A DNA stretch of 64,000 bases from Viridibacillus sp050278625 (lineage in GTDB: Bacteria > Bacillota > Bacilli > Bacillales_A > Planococcaceae), in contig NZ_JBNNTI010000010.1 of the NCBI RefSeq assembly GCF_050278625.1, forward strand, positions 1 to 64,000. Direction: 5' to 3'. The position numbers were made by a program, and so were the translations under genes. The notes beneath the pieces are model-generated. The model was not told the origin of the DNA and made no database searches. It worked only from the letters and a program-made list of their open reading frames with translations. Below, one piece after another: positions 34,697-43,262 of the stretch. How positions within the stretch are numbered: position 1 is the stretch's first letter; the number at the start of each line of letters is the position of its first letter.

Positions 34697-34864
34697 AGTG
34701 ACAATAAAGTAAAGAGGCGAGAAGTGGGATATACTGTACTAGAGGATGAGGGACATGGATTCACGAAAAAGGCGAATGAAATTTACGTGTACGAGAAAAT
34801 ACTGGAATTTTTTAATACACATATCATTAATGAAAAAGTAGTGGTAGCTAATACTGAAATTTAA
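34697..34864 (+). pseudogene. C-terminal remnant of an S9/alpha-beta hydrolase peptidase
   Basis: A frame that overlaps the end of the DUF418 gene and has no start of its own reads VKRREVGYTVLEDEGHGFTK, then KANEIYVYEKILEFFNTH. This is the conserved end of prolyl-oligopeptidase/acylaminoacyl-peptidase proteins, including the catalytic His in EGHGF. The rest of the gene, more than 500 residues, is missing. Its junction lies within about 20 bases of the DUF418 stop, so a deletion probably fused the two. Confidence 0.65.
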
Positions 34865-34868
34865 AGAA

Positions 34869-34912
34869 AGGCTACTTTTCGTTTTAAATACTGAACGAAA
34901 AGTAGCCTGTAT
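34869..34912. terminator. Bidirectional terminator
   Basis: A perfect 15-bp stem (34869-34883 with 34894-34908) lies between convergent genes: the DUF418/S9 remnant and the chemoreceptor. Confidence 0.8.
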
Positions 34913-34943
34913 TATTTTTTGATATTTAGTTATTAAGATTATT

Positions 34944-36683
34944 TTACATTTTAAATTTGCTAATTAAATCTTGCAATTCAACAGCAAGCTTAGACAACGA
35001 TTTTGTAGAAGTGGAGACTTCCTGCATCGCTGCTAATTGTTCTTCCGTTGTTGCAGCTACTCTTTGAGAATGTTGTGAAGCTTCTTTTGTTGCATGTGTA
35101 TTGTTAGAAACAGTAGCTGCAACTTCTTGAGCACTAGCAGACATTTCCTCTACAGTAGCAGCCATATCAGTTACTTTTTCTTTCATACTCAGCAATTCAC
35201 TGGCAATTTCCTTAAAGCTTGCGTCTGTTTTGCTGACAATATTTAGTCCATCTATTACTTCTAATTTGACGTTATTCATCGATTCTGTAGAACGAGACAT
35301 ATTCAGTTGAATATCTTTTATTAAATTTGAGATTTGTTGAGAAGAGCTTTGAGATTGCTCAGCAAGTTTACGAACTTCTTCTGCAACAACGGCGAATCCT
35401 TTTCCGTGTTCACCTGCACGAGCAGCTTCAATAGCGGCATTTAATGCTAATAAATTGGTTTGATCAGCAATATCGTTAATTACTTTAGAGATTTCGCCGA
35501 TTTCGGTCGAACTTGAATCAAGTAATTGAAGAACTTCACCACTTTCATTAACTTTTTGGTGGATTGAGTTAATTTGTTTTACTGTTTGTTCGACGTAGAC
35601 ATTCCCTTGTTGTGTTTGGGTAGTAATCATTGCTCCAACTTCAGATATATCTGCAGAGTTTTCTGCTAAATTTTGAATTGCTATAGTCACTTCTTCCAGA
35701 GATTGTGAACTTTCTAATAGACTGTTTGTACTTTCTTCCGAGCCACTAGCAATTAGCTGTATTGAATTTGTTATTTCCTCTGTCGCTTTACTAGTTTCAT
35801 CTGCAACAGCTGTTAGTTGTTCAGCTGAGGAAGCCACATGCTCTGATGATTGGTTAATTTGAATGAGAAGCGCCTTCATGTTTGATTTCATAGTGTTAAA
35901 ATCATTTGTCAGTACACCAATTTCATCATTTGTAATAACTTCCACATCTTCCCCTGAAAAATCACCAGAAGCTGTTCGATTTAATTCGCGACTAATTTGT
36001 GTAACTGGTTTCGTTAATCTGCTGGAGAATATATACGCGATAATGATCCCAATAATAATTGCTATGCCTCCAATAATAATTGTAGTGATAGCAACTTTAG
36101 AGGCACCGCTGTTAAATTCTTTTTCAAATGATTTTGAGGTAATCGTCCATCCCCAATAAGGTTCTTTCTGAGCGTAGGCTATATTTCCTTCAATTTTATT
36201 TGTATTGGCATTCATCCATTTGTAAGTAATATAACCGCCTTTTTCTCCGGCTTTTAAAAGCTCTTTCCCGATTAATATGCCGTCTTCCGTTTCTGTATTC
36301 ATGAGTTCTGCACCTTCGTTCCGAGGGTCCATCACGTTTATTGCATTTTCATCAATGGCATATACAAAACCGTTATCTCTAATTGTATATTCCTTTTTTA
36401 TAGGTCGTTTATTGTCGGCATCTTTTTCCCCAAATAATTCAACTCTTAATTTCTCTTGAGCTTCTTCTAAAGTAAGGTTCCCGTCTTTAACTTCTTGATC
36501 TAATACAGAAATCATAGCGATGACCATATTTGTGTTTTGTTGTAGTTCTTCTATTCCAGATGAAGTCAATTCCTTTTTGGAAGTAGAGTATGTACTGAAT
36601 CCTATAATTGTTGTAGGAATGATTAATAGAAGGGTACATAGAATAATCAATTTTCGTTTGAGTGATATCTTAATTTTGTTCAT
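34944..36683 (-). CDS. Methyl-accepting chemotaxis protein
   Basis: 579 aa. Membrane helix 1 (LIILCTLLLIIPTTIIGFST), an extracytoplasmic Cache-type sensor of about 160 residues (DNGFVYAIDENAIN, MDPRNEGAEL, GGYITYKWMN, YWGWTITSKS), membrane helix 2 (AITTIIIGGIAIIIGIIIAY), HAMP (about 220-270) and a full signalling domain with the hairpin tip QTNLLALNAAIEAARAGE. It should bind a small solute outside the cell and signal to CheA. GGAGATG precedes the ATG. Single gene; no other chemotaxis gene in the window. Confidence 0.94.
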   Translation of the reverse strand: MNKIKISLKRKLIILCTLLLIIPTTIIGFSTYSTSKKELTSSGIEELQQNTNMVIAMISVLDQEVKDGNLTLEEAQEKLRVELFGEKDADNKRPIKKEYTIRDNGFVYAIDENAINVMDPRNEGAELMNTETEDGILIGKELLKAGEKGGYITYKWMNANTNKIEGNIAYAQKEPYWGWTITSKSFEKEFNSGASKVAITTIIIGGIAIIIGIIIAYIFSSRLTKPVTQISRELNRTASGDFSGEDVEVITNDEIGVLTNDFNTMKSNMKALLIQINQSSEHVASSAEQLTAVADETSKATEEITNSIQLIASGSEESTNSLLESSQSLEEVTIAIQNLAENSADISEVGAMITTQTQQGNVYVEQTVKQINSIHQKVNESGEVLQLLDSSSTEIGEISKVINDIADQTNLLALNAAIEAARAGEHGKGFAVVAEEVRKLAEQSQSSSQQISNLIKDIQLNMSRSTESMNNVKLEVIDGLNIVSKTDASFKEIASELLSMKEKVTDMAATVEEMSASAQEVAATVSNNTHATKEASQHSQRVAATTEEQLAAMQEVSTSTKSLSKLAVELQDLISKFKM

Positions 36684-37000
36684 TTTACATCTCCATTACT
36701 ATAATTTTTCGTTATATTGTTAAATATGAAATCAATGGGACTTTTACCTTTTATTAAATAATATCGACATTTTTCTACAATTATTAATGAAGTTAAGTTA
36801 GTGCTTTTAAAATAAAATTAATACTAATAAACTGCAACAGAATCCATTAAAGCATTTATTTTCATCACATTAAATAGGCCTATAATTTTCTTGGATTTTT
36901 GTTTCCACATTAATTTTTCTATATGTTTGCTCAAGCAAAGAATAAACAATACAAAATAGTACAACCTAACCTCACTGACATATTTAAGGGAGGATTTATA
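36684..37000. other. Divergent intergenic region, MCP/lipoprotein
   Basis: About 315 AT-rich bases that must hold both promoters. No confident motif was identified. Confidence 0.35.
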
Positions 37001-37504
37001 TTGAGTAAAATTATACAAATTTCTTTGGCTGTGCTTCTTGCAATTTCCTTAGTTGGATGTGGAACGAATAGGGACTCCAATGATCCAGCCAAAAATGAAG
37101 TACAAAATAATGCTACAAAACCAAGCACTGATAAGAATGTAACGACTGAAGAGAAAACGACTAAAGGGAATGATGATAAACTTAAATTAGCAAATGACGT
37201 GGCAGAAAAAATAACAGAAATGAAAGAAGTAGACACGGCTACCGCTATTGTATTTGATAAAAATGCATATGTGGCTGTTATGCTAAAAGAGGGAACTAAA
37301 GGAAACAAAGAGATAGAGAAAAAAATTGCAGATTTAGCAAAAGAGATTGATACTAATTTGAAAAATGTGTACGTTTCATTGAATCCAGATGTTGTAAAAC
37401 AAATGAATGATTATAGAGATAAAATCAATGCTAACGAGCCAATTGAAGGGATTTTCAAAGAATTTTCCGATATGGTAAAAAGAGTATTCCCTACTGCTCA
37501 TTAA
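37001..37504 (+). CDS. YhcN/YlaJ-type sporulation lipoprotein
   Basis: 167 aa. The TTG at 37001 follows AGGGAGG by about 7 bases. The signal LSKIIQISLAVLLAISLVGC has a lipobox with Cys20. A polar linker rich in Asn, Lys and Thr leads to a domain with VAEKITEMKEVDTATAIVFD, AYVAVMLKEG, EIEKKIADLAKEIDTNLKNV and YVSLNPDVVKQMNDY, the pattern of YhcN/YlaJ proteins found in spores of Bacillus. Exact role unknown. An upstream start at 36923 would add a non-signal extension and is rejected. Confidence 0.85.
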   Translation: MSKIIQISLAVLLAISLVGCGTNRDSNDPAKNEVQNNATKPSTDKNVTTEEKTTKGNDDKLKLANDVAEKITEMKEVDTATAIVFDKNAYVAVMLKEGTKGNKEIEKKIADLAKEIDTNLKNVYVSLNPDVVKQMNDYRDKINANEPIEGIFKEFSDMVKRVFPTAH

Positions 37505-37536
37505 ATATAAACATAACGGATAACTGATATGTAGAG

Positions 37537-37570
37537 CCTGTTTTGATTAATTTTTTCAAAACAGGTTTTT
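37537..37570 (+). terminator. Terminator with GATTAA-type loop
   Basis: CCTGTTTTGA (37537-37546) pairs with TCAAAACAGG (37556-37565), followed by TTTTT. Confidence 0.75.
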
Positions 37571-37695
37571 GCTCTTTATAATATTGAAGAAGTGAAAATT
37601 TGTAGCCCTTAATAATAGTAATTGTTTATTGTGTTCTGTACATGTCAATAATATATAAATCAAACTGTTGACATGATAAAAAAACTCTGTTAAAT

Positions 37696-37789
37696 TTATC
37701 TTAAATTCAAGATAAATGAATTCGAGATAATAAAATCCGGTAATATATAAATTTTTTTAATTATATATCTCGAATTCGAGATATATAAT
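37696..37789 (+). promoter_or_regulatory. MhqR-like operator cluster
   Basis: A 30-bp perfect palindrome at 37760-37789 is centred on ATCTCGAATTCGAGAT and contains TATAAT (37784-37789), a candidate -10 box. A second site at 37696-37715 reads TTATCTTAAATTCAAGATAA, and a half site GAATTCGAGATAA lies at 37718-37730. These match the operator known for B. subtilis MhqR (ATCTCGAATTCGAGAT type), which represses ring-cleaving dioxygenase and quinone reductase genes. The genes that follow are exactly of those kinds. Confidence 0.75.
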
Positions 37790-37825
37790 GTAGTTAAGCT
37801 TAATATAATTATGGAGGAATACAAT

Positions 37826-38803
37826 ATGAACCATTTAAAAGGAATTCACCACGTAACAGCTATCACAAGTAGTGCAGAAAAAAACTACGAATTTTTCACA
37901 TATGTTTTAGGTATGCGTTTAGTGAAAAAAACTGTTAACCAAGACGATATTCAAACGTATCATTTATTTTTTGCTGATGACAAAGGGAGTGCAGGAACGG
38001 ATATGACATTCTTCGATTTCCCAGGCATCCCAAAAGGTGTACATGGTACAAATGAAATTTCAAAAACATCATTCCGTGTACCAAGTGATGCAGCATTAGA
38101 TTATTGGGTAAAACGTTTTGATCGACTAGAAGTAGCGCATACTGGCATTAGCAAACAATTTGGTAAAAAGGCACTTTCATTTGTAGATTTTGACGATCAA
38201 CGCTATCAATTAATTTCTGACGAAAACAATATAGGCGTTGCTAGTGGAACACCATGGCAAGATGGACCCATTCCTCTAGAACATGCAATTACAGGATTAG
38301 GACCAATCTTTATTCGCATCGCTAATTTTGATTACTTTAAGGAAATGTTGGAAAAGGCATTAGCATTTAAAGAAATTACTCAAGAAGGATCATTCCACTT
38401 GTTTGAAGTTGGCGAGGGAGGTAATGGTGCACAAGTTGTTGTAGAGCATAATGCTACCCTTCCTCAAGCGCAACAAGGATTTGGATCAGTTCATCATACT
38501 GCTTTCCGTGTAGAAGATCGTTCTGTTTTAGAAGAATGGATTCATCGTATGGAAGGCTTCGGATTCAATACATCAGGTTACGTTAATCGTCATTTCTTCG
38601 AGTCATTATACGTGAGAGTTGCACAAGGAATTTTATTTGAGTTCGCAACAGATGGTCCTGGTTTTATGGGAGATGAACGATATGAAACTCTTGGAGAAAA
38701 GTTATCTTTACCTCCGTTCTTAGAGCCAAAACGTGAGCAAATCGAAAAATTAGTTCGTCCAATCGATACAGTAAGAAGTACAAAAGAATTCATTAAAGAA
38801 TAA
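37826..38803 (+). CDS. Ring-cleaving dioxygenase, MhqO/MhqA type (VOC)
   Basis: 325 aa from ATG 37826 (MNHLKGIHHVTAITSSAEKN), which follows ATGGAGGAATACAAT; the GGAGG is 9 bases away. An in-frame ATG at 37811 lies before that site. Two VOC repeats are visible: GIHHVTAITS with DMTFFDFPG, and GFGSVHHTAFRVED with RHFFESLYVRVAQGILFEFA. These carry the His/His/Glu metal ligands of extradiol-type dioxygenases. MhqO-like enzymes protect against hydroquinones and catechols. Control by the MhqR-like sites upstream supports the assignment. Confidence 0.9.
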   Translation: MNHLKGIHHVTAITSSAEKNYEFFTYVLGMRLVKKTVNQDDIQTYHLFFADDKGSAGTDMTFFDFPGIPKGVHGTNEISKTSFRVPSDAALDYWVKRFDRLEVAHTGISKQFGKKALSFVDFDDQRYQLISDENNIGVASGTPWQDGPIPLEHAITGLGPIFIRIANFDYFKEMLEKALAFKEITQEGSFHLFEVGEGGNGAQVVVEHNATLPQAQQGFGSVHHTAFRVEDRSVLEEWIHRMEGFGFNTSGYVNRHFFESLYVRVAQGILFEFATDGPGFMGDERYETLGEKLSLPPFLEPKREQIEKLVRPIDTVRSTKEFIKE

Positions 38804-38830
38804 TATTTAAAGTAATCTAAGAGGTGGAAA

Positions 38831-39439
38831 ATGAGCATTTTTAATAAATTTTATGGAAAATCAACGAAACATACAAAAGACAATTTAGGAGGAAATGAAA
38901 TGTTGAAAATAGGTATTGTTTTAGGAAGTACACGTGAAGGTCGAGTAAGTCCACAAGTAGGAGAATGGGTGAAAGACCTTGCTAATCAACGTGGAGACGC
39001 AGAATATGAAATCATCGATATTGCAGATTTTAAATTACCGTTTTTAGGAGATCCAAATGGTGATCCTCAAGGAATTAGTGGTTGGTCGGAGAAAATTAAT
39101 GGCTGCGATGGATTTGTATTCATCGTTCAAGAATACAATCATAGTATTACAGGGGCATTAAAAAATGCATTGGATTTACTACGTGCAGAGTGGAACAACA
39201 AAGCAGCGGGTATCGTAAGTTATGGTTCAGTAGGTGGAGCGCGTGCAGCTGAACATCTACGTGGAATTCTTGGAGAATTATTGGTTGCAGATGTACGTGT
39301 ACATCCTGCATTATCATTGTTTACTGATTTCGAAAACGGCACAGTTTTCAAGCCGGCTAACGTTCAAGCAGCATCCGTCAACGATATGCTTGACCAACTT
39401 ATTGCTTGGAGCGGAGCGTTAAAACCTTTACGTAAATAA
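38831..39439 (+). CDS. NADPH-dependent FMN reductase family protein
   Basis: 202 aa from ATG 38831 or 179 aa from ATG 38900. The flavodoxin-like fold starts at MLKIGIVLGSTREGRVSPQV and includes LPFLGDPNGDPQGISGW, FIVQEYNHSITGALKNALDL (the family E-Y-N-x-S motif) and SYGSVGGARAAEHLR. It probably reduces quinones or azo compounds and so partners the dioxygenase gene 27 bases upstream. Both starts have good ribosome binding sites (AGAGGTGG and AGGAGG). The 23-residue extension (MSIFNKFYGKSTKHTKDNLG) is not part of the usual domain. Confidence 0.88.
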   Translation: MSIFNKFYGKSTKHTKDNLGGNEMLKIGIVLGSTREGRVSPQVGEWVKDLANQRGDAEYEIIDIADFKLPFLGDPNGDPQGISGWSEKINGCDGFVFIVQEYNHSITGALKNALDLLRAEWNNKAAGIVSYGSVGGARAAEHLRGILGELLVADVRVHPALSLFTDFENGTVFKPANVQAASVNDMLDQLIAWSGALKPLRK

Positions 39440-39932
39440 ATAATATATGAACGATAACAGTAAGAGGAGGGAATAAAAAGTTCTCTCCTTTTTTAAAACT
39501 TAAGTAAATCAAATGCTAAATTCGATTAATTAATATTTTATCGCTTACGTAGTGAAGTGATAACAAAATAAGAAAACATTTGAGAAATAATACAATGTGA
39601 TCATTAATTTGGCTTCGTTTAAATTGTCGAATGACTTTTTAAAACGTTTTGATTTAATAACGCACCAATTTAAATTTATAAGATCCTCTGTAAAACCATT
39701 ATGTGTTTTATAGGGGATTTATTTTTTAGATGAGTATCCCGTGGTAATTTGAAGTCTTTAAAATATGTGCATTTTAGCAGCAGATTTATTGAAAATTGGA
39801 GTTTTGCAATGTTTTAAAATGGCTTTTATATAAATACAGAGTTTAAATATAGTTCTATTTGTGATGTAGTCAAATGATTGTTAGTTTCTGAAAATAAAAT
39901 ATATAATAAAGGAAGAATAAGGAGGTTTTTAT
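39440..39932. other. Intergenic region with two hairpins
   Basis: The first hairpin (39474-39492, AGGAGGGA with TCTCTCCT then TTTTTT) should end the dioxygenase operon. A second terminator-like hairpin at 39683-39726 has no gene before it. A -10-like TATAAT near 39901 and GGAGG before 39933 serve the alcohol dehydrogenase gene. Confidence 0.45.
39683..39727 (+). terminator. Orphan terminator-like hairpin
   Basis: Arms ATCCTCTGTAAAAC (39683-39696) and GTTTTATAGGGGAT (39705-39718), with wobble pairs, precede TTATTTTTT. It could end an unrecognised small RNA in 39500-39680 or belong to a decayed gene. Confidence 0.45.
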
Positions 39933-41096
39933 ATGCAAAATTTTACTTTTTGGAATCCTACGAAACTCATTTTTGGACAAGGACAGTTAGAGCAGATAAA
40001 AACCGAGGTGCCGAAATACGGTAAAAAGGTATTAGTTGTTTATGGTGCCGGAAGTATTAAACGAAATGGTCTATATGACAATGTGATGAATATGTTAAAT
40101 GAAATAGGCGCAGAGGTTTTTGAGCTATCTGGAGTAGAACCTAACCCGCGACTTACAACAGCTAGAAAAGGGATTGATATTTGTAAAACTGAAAATATCG
40201 ATTTTATTTTAGCAGTTGGTGGCGGTAGTGTAATCGATTGTACGAAGCTTATTGCAGCAGGTGCAAAATATGACGGAGATGCATGGGATTTAGTCGTTAA
40301 AAAAGCATTTGCAACAGAAGCTCTTCCATTCGGAACGGTATTAACACTTGCTGCAACAGGCTCTGAAATGAACGCTGGTTCTGTTATTACGAATTGGGAA
40401 ACTCAAGAAAAGTATGGTTGGGGAAGTGCTGTAACATTCCCGCAATTTTCAATTTTAGATCCAGTTAATACTTTCTCAGTTCCTGAAAATCAAACGATTT
40501 ATGGAATGGTAGATATGATGTCGCATGTATTAGAACATTATTTCCATCTTGAAGAAAACACTCTTTTCCAAGATCGTATGTGCGAATCATTATTGTTAAC
40601 TGTAATGGAGACTGCACCAAAGTTGTTAACGGACCTTGAAAATTATGAGTATCGTTCTACGATTTTATATAACGGCACTATGGCGTTAAATGGAATCTTA
40701 AATATGGGCTATCGTGGAGACTGGGCTTCTCATAATCTTGAGCATGCTGTTTCTGCAGTTTATGATATTCCTCATGGCGGTGGACTTGCGATTCTATTCC
40801 CTCATTGGATGGAACACAATCTAAAAGTGAAACCAGCACGATTTAAACAATTGGCTGTGCGAGTATTTGGTGTTAATCCTGAAGGGAAAACTGATGAAGA
40901 AGCAGGATTAGAAGGTATTCAAAAACTACGCGAATTCTGGAACAGCATCGGTGCTCCAGCACGTCTAGCTGATTATGATATTGATGATAGCGAACTAGAG
41001 ATTATGGCAGATAAAGCGATGATTTATGGTGAATTCGGTAATTTCACAAAACTGAACAAAGAAGATGTAATGGATATTTATCGCGCATCATTGTAA
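39933..41096 (+). CDS. Iron-containing alcohol dehydrogenase, YugJ/BDH type
   Basis: 387 aa, full length. NAD(P) site VLVVYGAGSIKRNGLYD and AVGGGSVIDCTKLIAAGA; substrate/metal region TLAATGSEMNAGSVITN, MVDMMSHVLEHYF and NLEHAVSAVYDIPHGGGLAIL with the metal His residues. It matches the butanol dehydrogenase group (YugJ/YugK of B. subtilis), NADPH-dependent reductases of aldehydes such as butanal or methylglyoxal. AAGGAGG lies 7 bases before the ATG. Single gene with its own terminator. Confidence 0.92.
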   Translation: MQNFTFWNPTKLIFGQGQLEQIKTEVPKYGKKVLVVYGAGSIKRNGLYDNVMNMLNEIGAEVFELSGVEPNPRLTTARKGIDICKTENIDFILAVGGGSVIDCTKLIAAGAKYDGDAWDLVVKKAFATEALPFGTVLTLAATGSEMNAGSVITNWETQEKYGWGSAVTFPQFSILDPVNTFSVPENQTIYGMVDMMSHVLEHYFHLEENTLFQDRMCESLLLTVMETAPKLLTDLENYEYRSTILYNGTMALNGILNMGYRGDWASHNLEHAVSAVYDIPHGGGLAILFPHWMEHNLKVKPARFKQLAVRVFGVNPEGKTDEEAGLEGIQKLREFWNSIGAPARLADYDIDDSELEIMADKAMIYGEFGNFTKLNKEDVMDIYRASL

Positions 41097-41123
41097 TCTT
41101 GGAAACTTATATTATATATATTT

Positions 41124-41162
41124 GAGTCATAGGGAGGGCTATCTCTCAATGGCTCTTTTTTA
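41124..41162 (+). terminator. Terminator of the alcohol dehydrogenase gene
   Basis: GAGTCAT (41124-41130) pairs with ATGGCTC (41149-41155), with a further inner GGGA/TCTC helix, then TTTTTTA. Confidence 0.65.
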
Positions 41163-41198
41163 TTTCCCCGCATAATAGACAAATGTCTCTTAACCTTA

Positions 41199-41380
41199 CT
41201 ATACAATTCCTAACAATAATGAACATGTAAATGGTTCATTTGAGAATAGTGTACCAATCACCATGGCAATTAATGGTGCTAATAATGTAAAAGAAGCTAC
41301 TTTGCTTGATCGCCTAAACGCATTATATAAAAATAAGTTGCCGTAGCTCCTGGGTTGATCTTAATCAGTATTTATTTAAT
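41199..41380 (-). pseudogene. C-terminal relic of an EamA/DMT transporter
   Basis: On the minus strand INPGATATYFYIMRLGDQA (frame 1), then a stop and a frame change, then VASFTLLAPLIAMVIGTLFS and NEPFTCSLLLGIV to a TAG at 41201-41199. This is the last two-helix part of an EamA-type drug/metabolite transporter with a frameshift near 41305. The rest of the gene is not recognisable. The neighbouring region to 41600 holds no other gene. Confidence 0.65.
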
Positions 41381-41600
41381 TAATCGTCCAGAAGCAAGTT
41401 TTTCCTTTGTTCGGCGTGTAGAGCATAAGCATCTATAAAGCAAGTTGTTAATTAATATAGCAAAAATAGCCTTAAATTGCGGATGCTCAATCTTTTTTGG
41501 GTTTTTATATGTAATTAAATACAGTAGGGACATATGTCCTTTTCAAGATAACCGTATGTGTTTTTTAATAGAGAGAACAGCTTGAATGGGGGAGAGGAAT

Positions 41601-42026
41601 ATGTGGGGAATTATTTTTGCGTTTTTAGGTGGAGCCTTTATTACGCTACAAGGGGTAGCTAATGCACGGATTAGTCAAGATATTGGTACTTGGCAAACTG
41701 CGACAATAACGCAATTAACGGGATTTGTAATGGCTTTACTAATCTTCCTTTTTGTCAGAGATGGTAGCTTGCAAATGTTCAAAAAAGTAAAACCATACTA
41801 TTTGGTTGGTGGTGCATTTGCCGCCATAATTATTTTTAGTAATATTTCGGCGATTCATCAGATTGGTGTTACGCTAACTATATCAGCAGTTCTCATTGCC
41901 CAGCTCGGTTTAACTTTTGTTATTGATATTAAAGGTTGGTTCGGTGTGGCAAAACAACAGATGAAGTTACCACAGTTTATCGGTATTGGAATGATGGTAG
42001 CTGGAGTAATTATTTTAGGTTTATAA
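41601..42026 (+). CDS. YdcZ/DUF606 family DMT transporter, first copy
   Basis: 141 aa with about five helices. WGIIFAFLGGAFITLQGVAN starts the protein and the rest follows the DUF606 pattern (ISQDIGTWQTATITQLTGFV, LGLTFVIDIKGWFGV). These half-size DMT proteins often occur as pairs that may act together. ATG 41601 is preferred because GGGAGAGG ends 3 bases before it; an ATG at 41586 lies upstream. It is followed after 49 bases by a Crp-type regulator, then by a second YdcZ protein. Confidence 0.85.
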   Translation: MWGIIFAFLGGAFITLQGVANARISQDIGTWQTATITQLTGFVMALLIFLFVRDGSLQMFKKVKPYYLVGGAFAAIIIFSNISAIHQIGVTLTISAVLIAQLGLTFVIDIKGWFGVAKQQMKLPQFIGIGMMVAGVIILGL

Positions 42027-42075
42027 AAAACATTTAGAATGACTAAGACGAAAGTATAGGAGGTGGAGATGGTTC

Positions 42076-42774
42076 ATGAAGAAAATAGAGGATCGTGAGC
42101 AACTCAATCACTATTTAAAAGCTTATCAATTAGAATTCATTTTCAATGAATCTTTAATAGAGCATTTATCACTTTATAGCTTTGACCAAGGCGAAGATAT
42201 TTGTTCGCAGGGAGATTCGTCGCATTATCTTTATATACTTGTGAAGGGGAAAATCAAAGTTTTTACTACCTCCTTGGAAGGTAGAAAATTAATACTCTCT
42301 TTTAAGAATCCACTTTATCTAATTGGAGATATTGAATACGTTCAAGATATAGATATCATAAATACAGTTGAAGCCGTTTCGCCTGTTATTATGATTGGTA
42401 TTCAATATCAATGGCTAAAAAAGTATGGGAGCGATTATACGCCATTATTGCAATTCTTACTCGAAACCATTTCAAGAAAATTTCATATAAAATCAAACTT
42501 TTTTAGTTTTAATTTGCTATATCCAGTAGAAGTACGATTAGCTAGTTATTTGTTGTCCATGTCCTTTGATGAATCCGATGCACAATATGGTGGAGGACTA
42601 AGTACAAATAGTTTAAGAGATGTAGCGGATTTAATTGGAACGAGTTATAGACATCTCAATAGAGTTATTCAGCATTTATGCACCGAAGGATTAATTGAAC
42701 GTACAAAAGACTCAATCAATGTAACAAACCGTGAGGCATTGAGCACGCTTGCCAATCACAATATTTATGAATGA
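42076..42774 (+). CDS. Crp/Fnr family regulator (YeiL-like)
   Basis: 232 aa. The cyclic-nucleotide-binding-type beta barrel (GEDICSQGDSSHYLYILVKG, KLILSFKNPLYLIGDIEY) is followed by a dimer helix and a C-terminal winged helix (LRDVADLIGTSYRHLNRVIQ, GLIERTKDSINVTN). No Fnr-type N-terminal cysteine cluster is present, so a cluster-based oxygen sensor is unlikely. Sandwiched between two YdcZ transporter genes on the same strand, it probably controls them. Confidence 0.9.
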   Translation: MKKIEDREQLNHYLKAYQLEFIFNESLIEHLSLYSFDQGEDICSQGDSSHYLYILVKGKIKVFTTSLEGRKLILSFKNPLYLIGDIEYVQDIDIINTVEAVSPVIMIGIQYQWLKKYGSDYTPLLQFLLETISRKFHIKSNFFSFNLLYPVEVRLASYLLSMSFDESDAQYGGGLSTNSLRDVADLIGTSYRHLNRVIQHLCTEGLIERTKDSINVTNREALSTLANHNIYE

Positions 42775-42797
42775 AATAAACGTAGAGAGGAGTAGCG

Positions 42798-43262
42798 ATG
42801 ATGATTGTAGGGTTAATATTAGCGCTTGTAGCAGGTTCATTAGTTGGTTTGCAAAATATTTTTAATAGCAAAGTAAATGAACATACAGGTTCTTGGGCTT
42901 CAACAACATTGGTGTTAGGAATGGGGTTTTTAGCATCACTGATGGTGGGGTTAATTGTTGAGGGTGGAAACTTATTTAATTTACAAAATATGCAATCATG
43001 GTATTGGTTCAGCGGGTTAATTGGTGTTGGTGTCGTTACCTGTATTTTGAATGGCATTAAATTGCTTGGTCCGACATATGCCATTTCAATTGTACTGACA
43101 TCACAACTTTGTTTCGCATTATTATGGGACTCACTAGGCTGGTTTGGACTAGAGCAAGTGCCTTTTACATTACAGCAGTTATTAGGAGTATTAGTCATAG
43201 CTGGTGGCATAATTGTCTATAAATTTGGTGGTAGAACAGTAGAGGCAGGGGAACAACTTTGA
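42798..43262 (+). CDS. YdcZ/DUF606 family DMT transporter, second copy
   Basis: 154 aa with five helices: GLILALVAGSLVGLQNIFNS, ASTTLVLGMGFLASLMVGLI, GPTYAISIVLTSQLCFALLW, LLGVLVIAGGIIVYKF. It is a homologue of the protein at 41601 and probably its partner. A GAGAGGAG site precedes the ATG. It overlaps the next gene by 4 bases. Confidence 0.85.
   Translation: MMIVGLILALVAGSLVGLQNIFNSKVNEHTGSWASTTLVLGMGFLASLMVGLIVEGGNLFNLQNMQSWYWFSGLIGVGVVTCILNGIKLLGPTYAISIVLTSQLCFALLWDSLGWFGLEQVPFTLQQLLGVLVIAGGIIVYKFGGRTVEAGEQL

Larger units (their letters stand above)
37505..37810. other. Terminator and MhqR-type control region
   Basis: Holds the lipoprotein terminator (37537-37570) and the operator cluster of the dioxygenase operon (37696-37789). 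No gene was seen. Confidence 0.5.

Noticed and set aside
37741..37800. Possible CRISPR-like or tandem repeat signal in AT-rich spacer DNA
   Set aside because: The repeated strings are the arms of the MhqR-like palindromes; no regular spacer-repeat array exists anywhere in the window.
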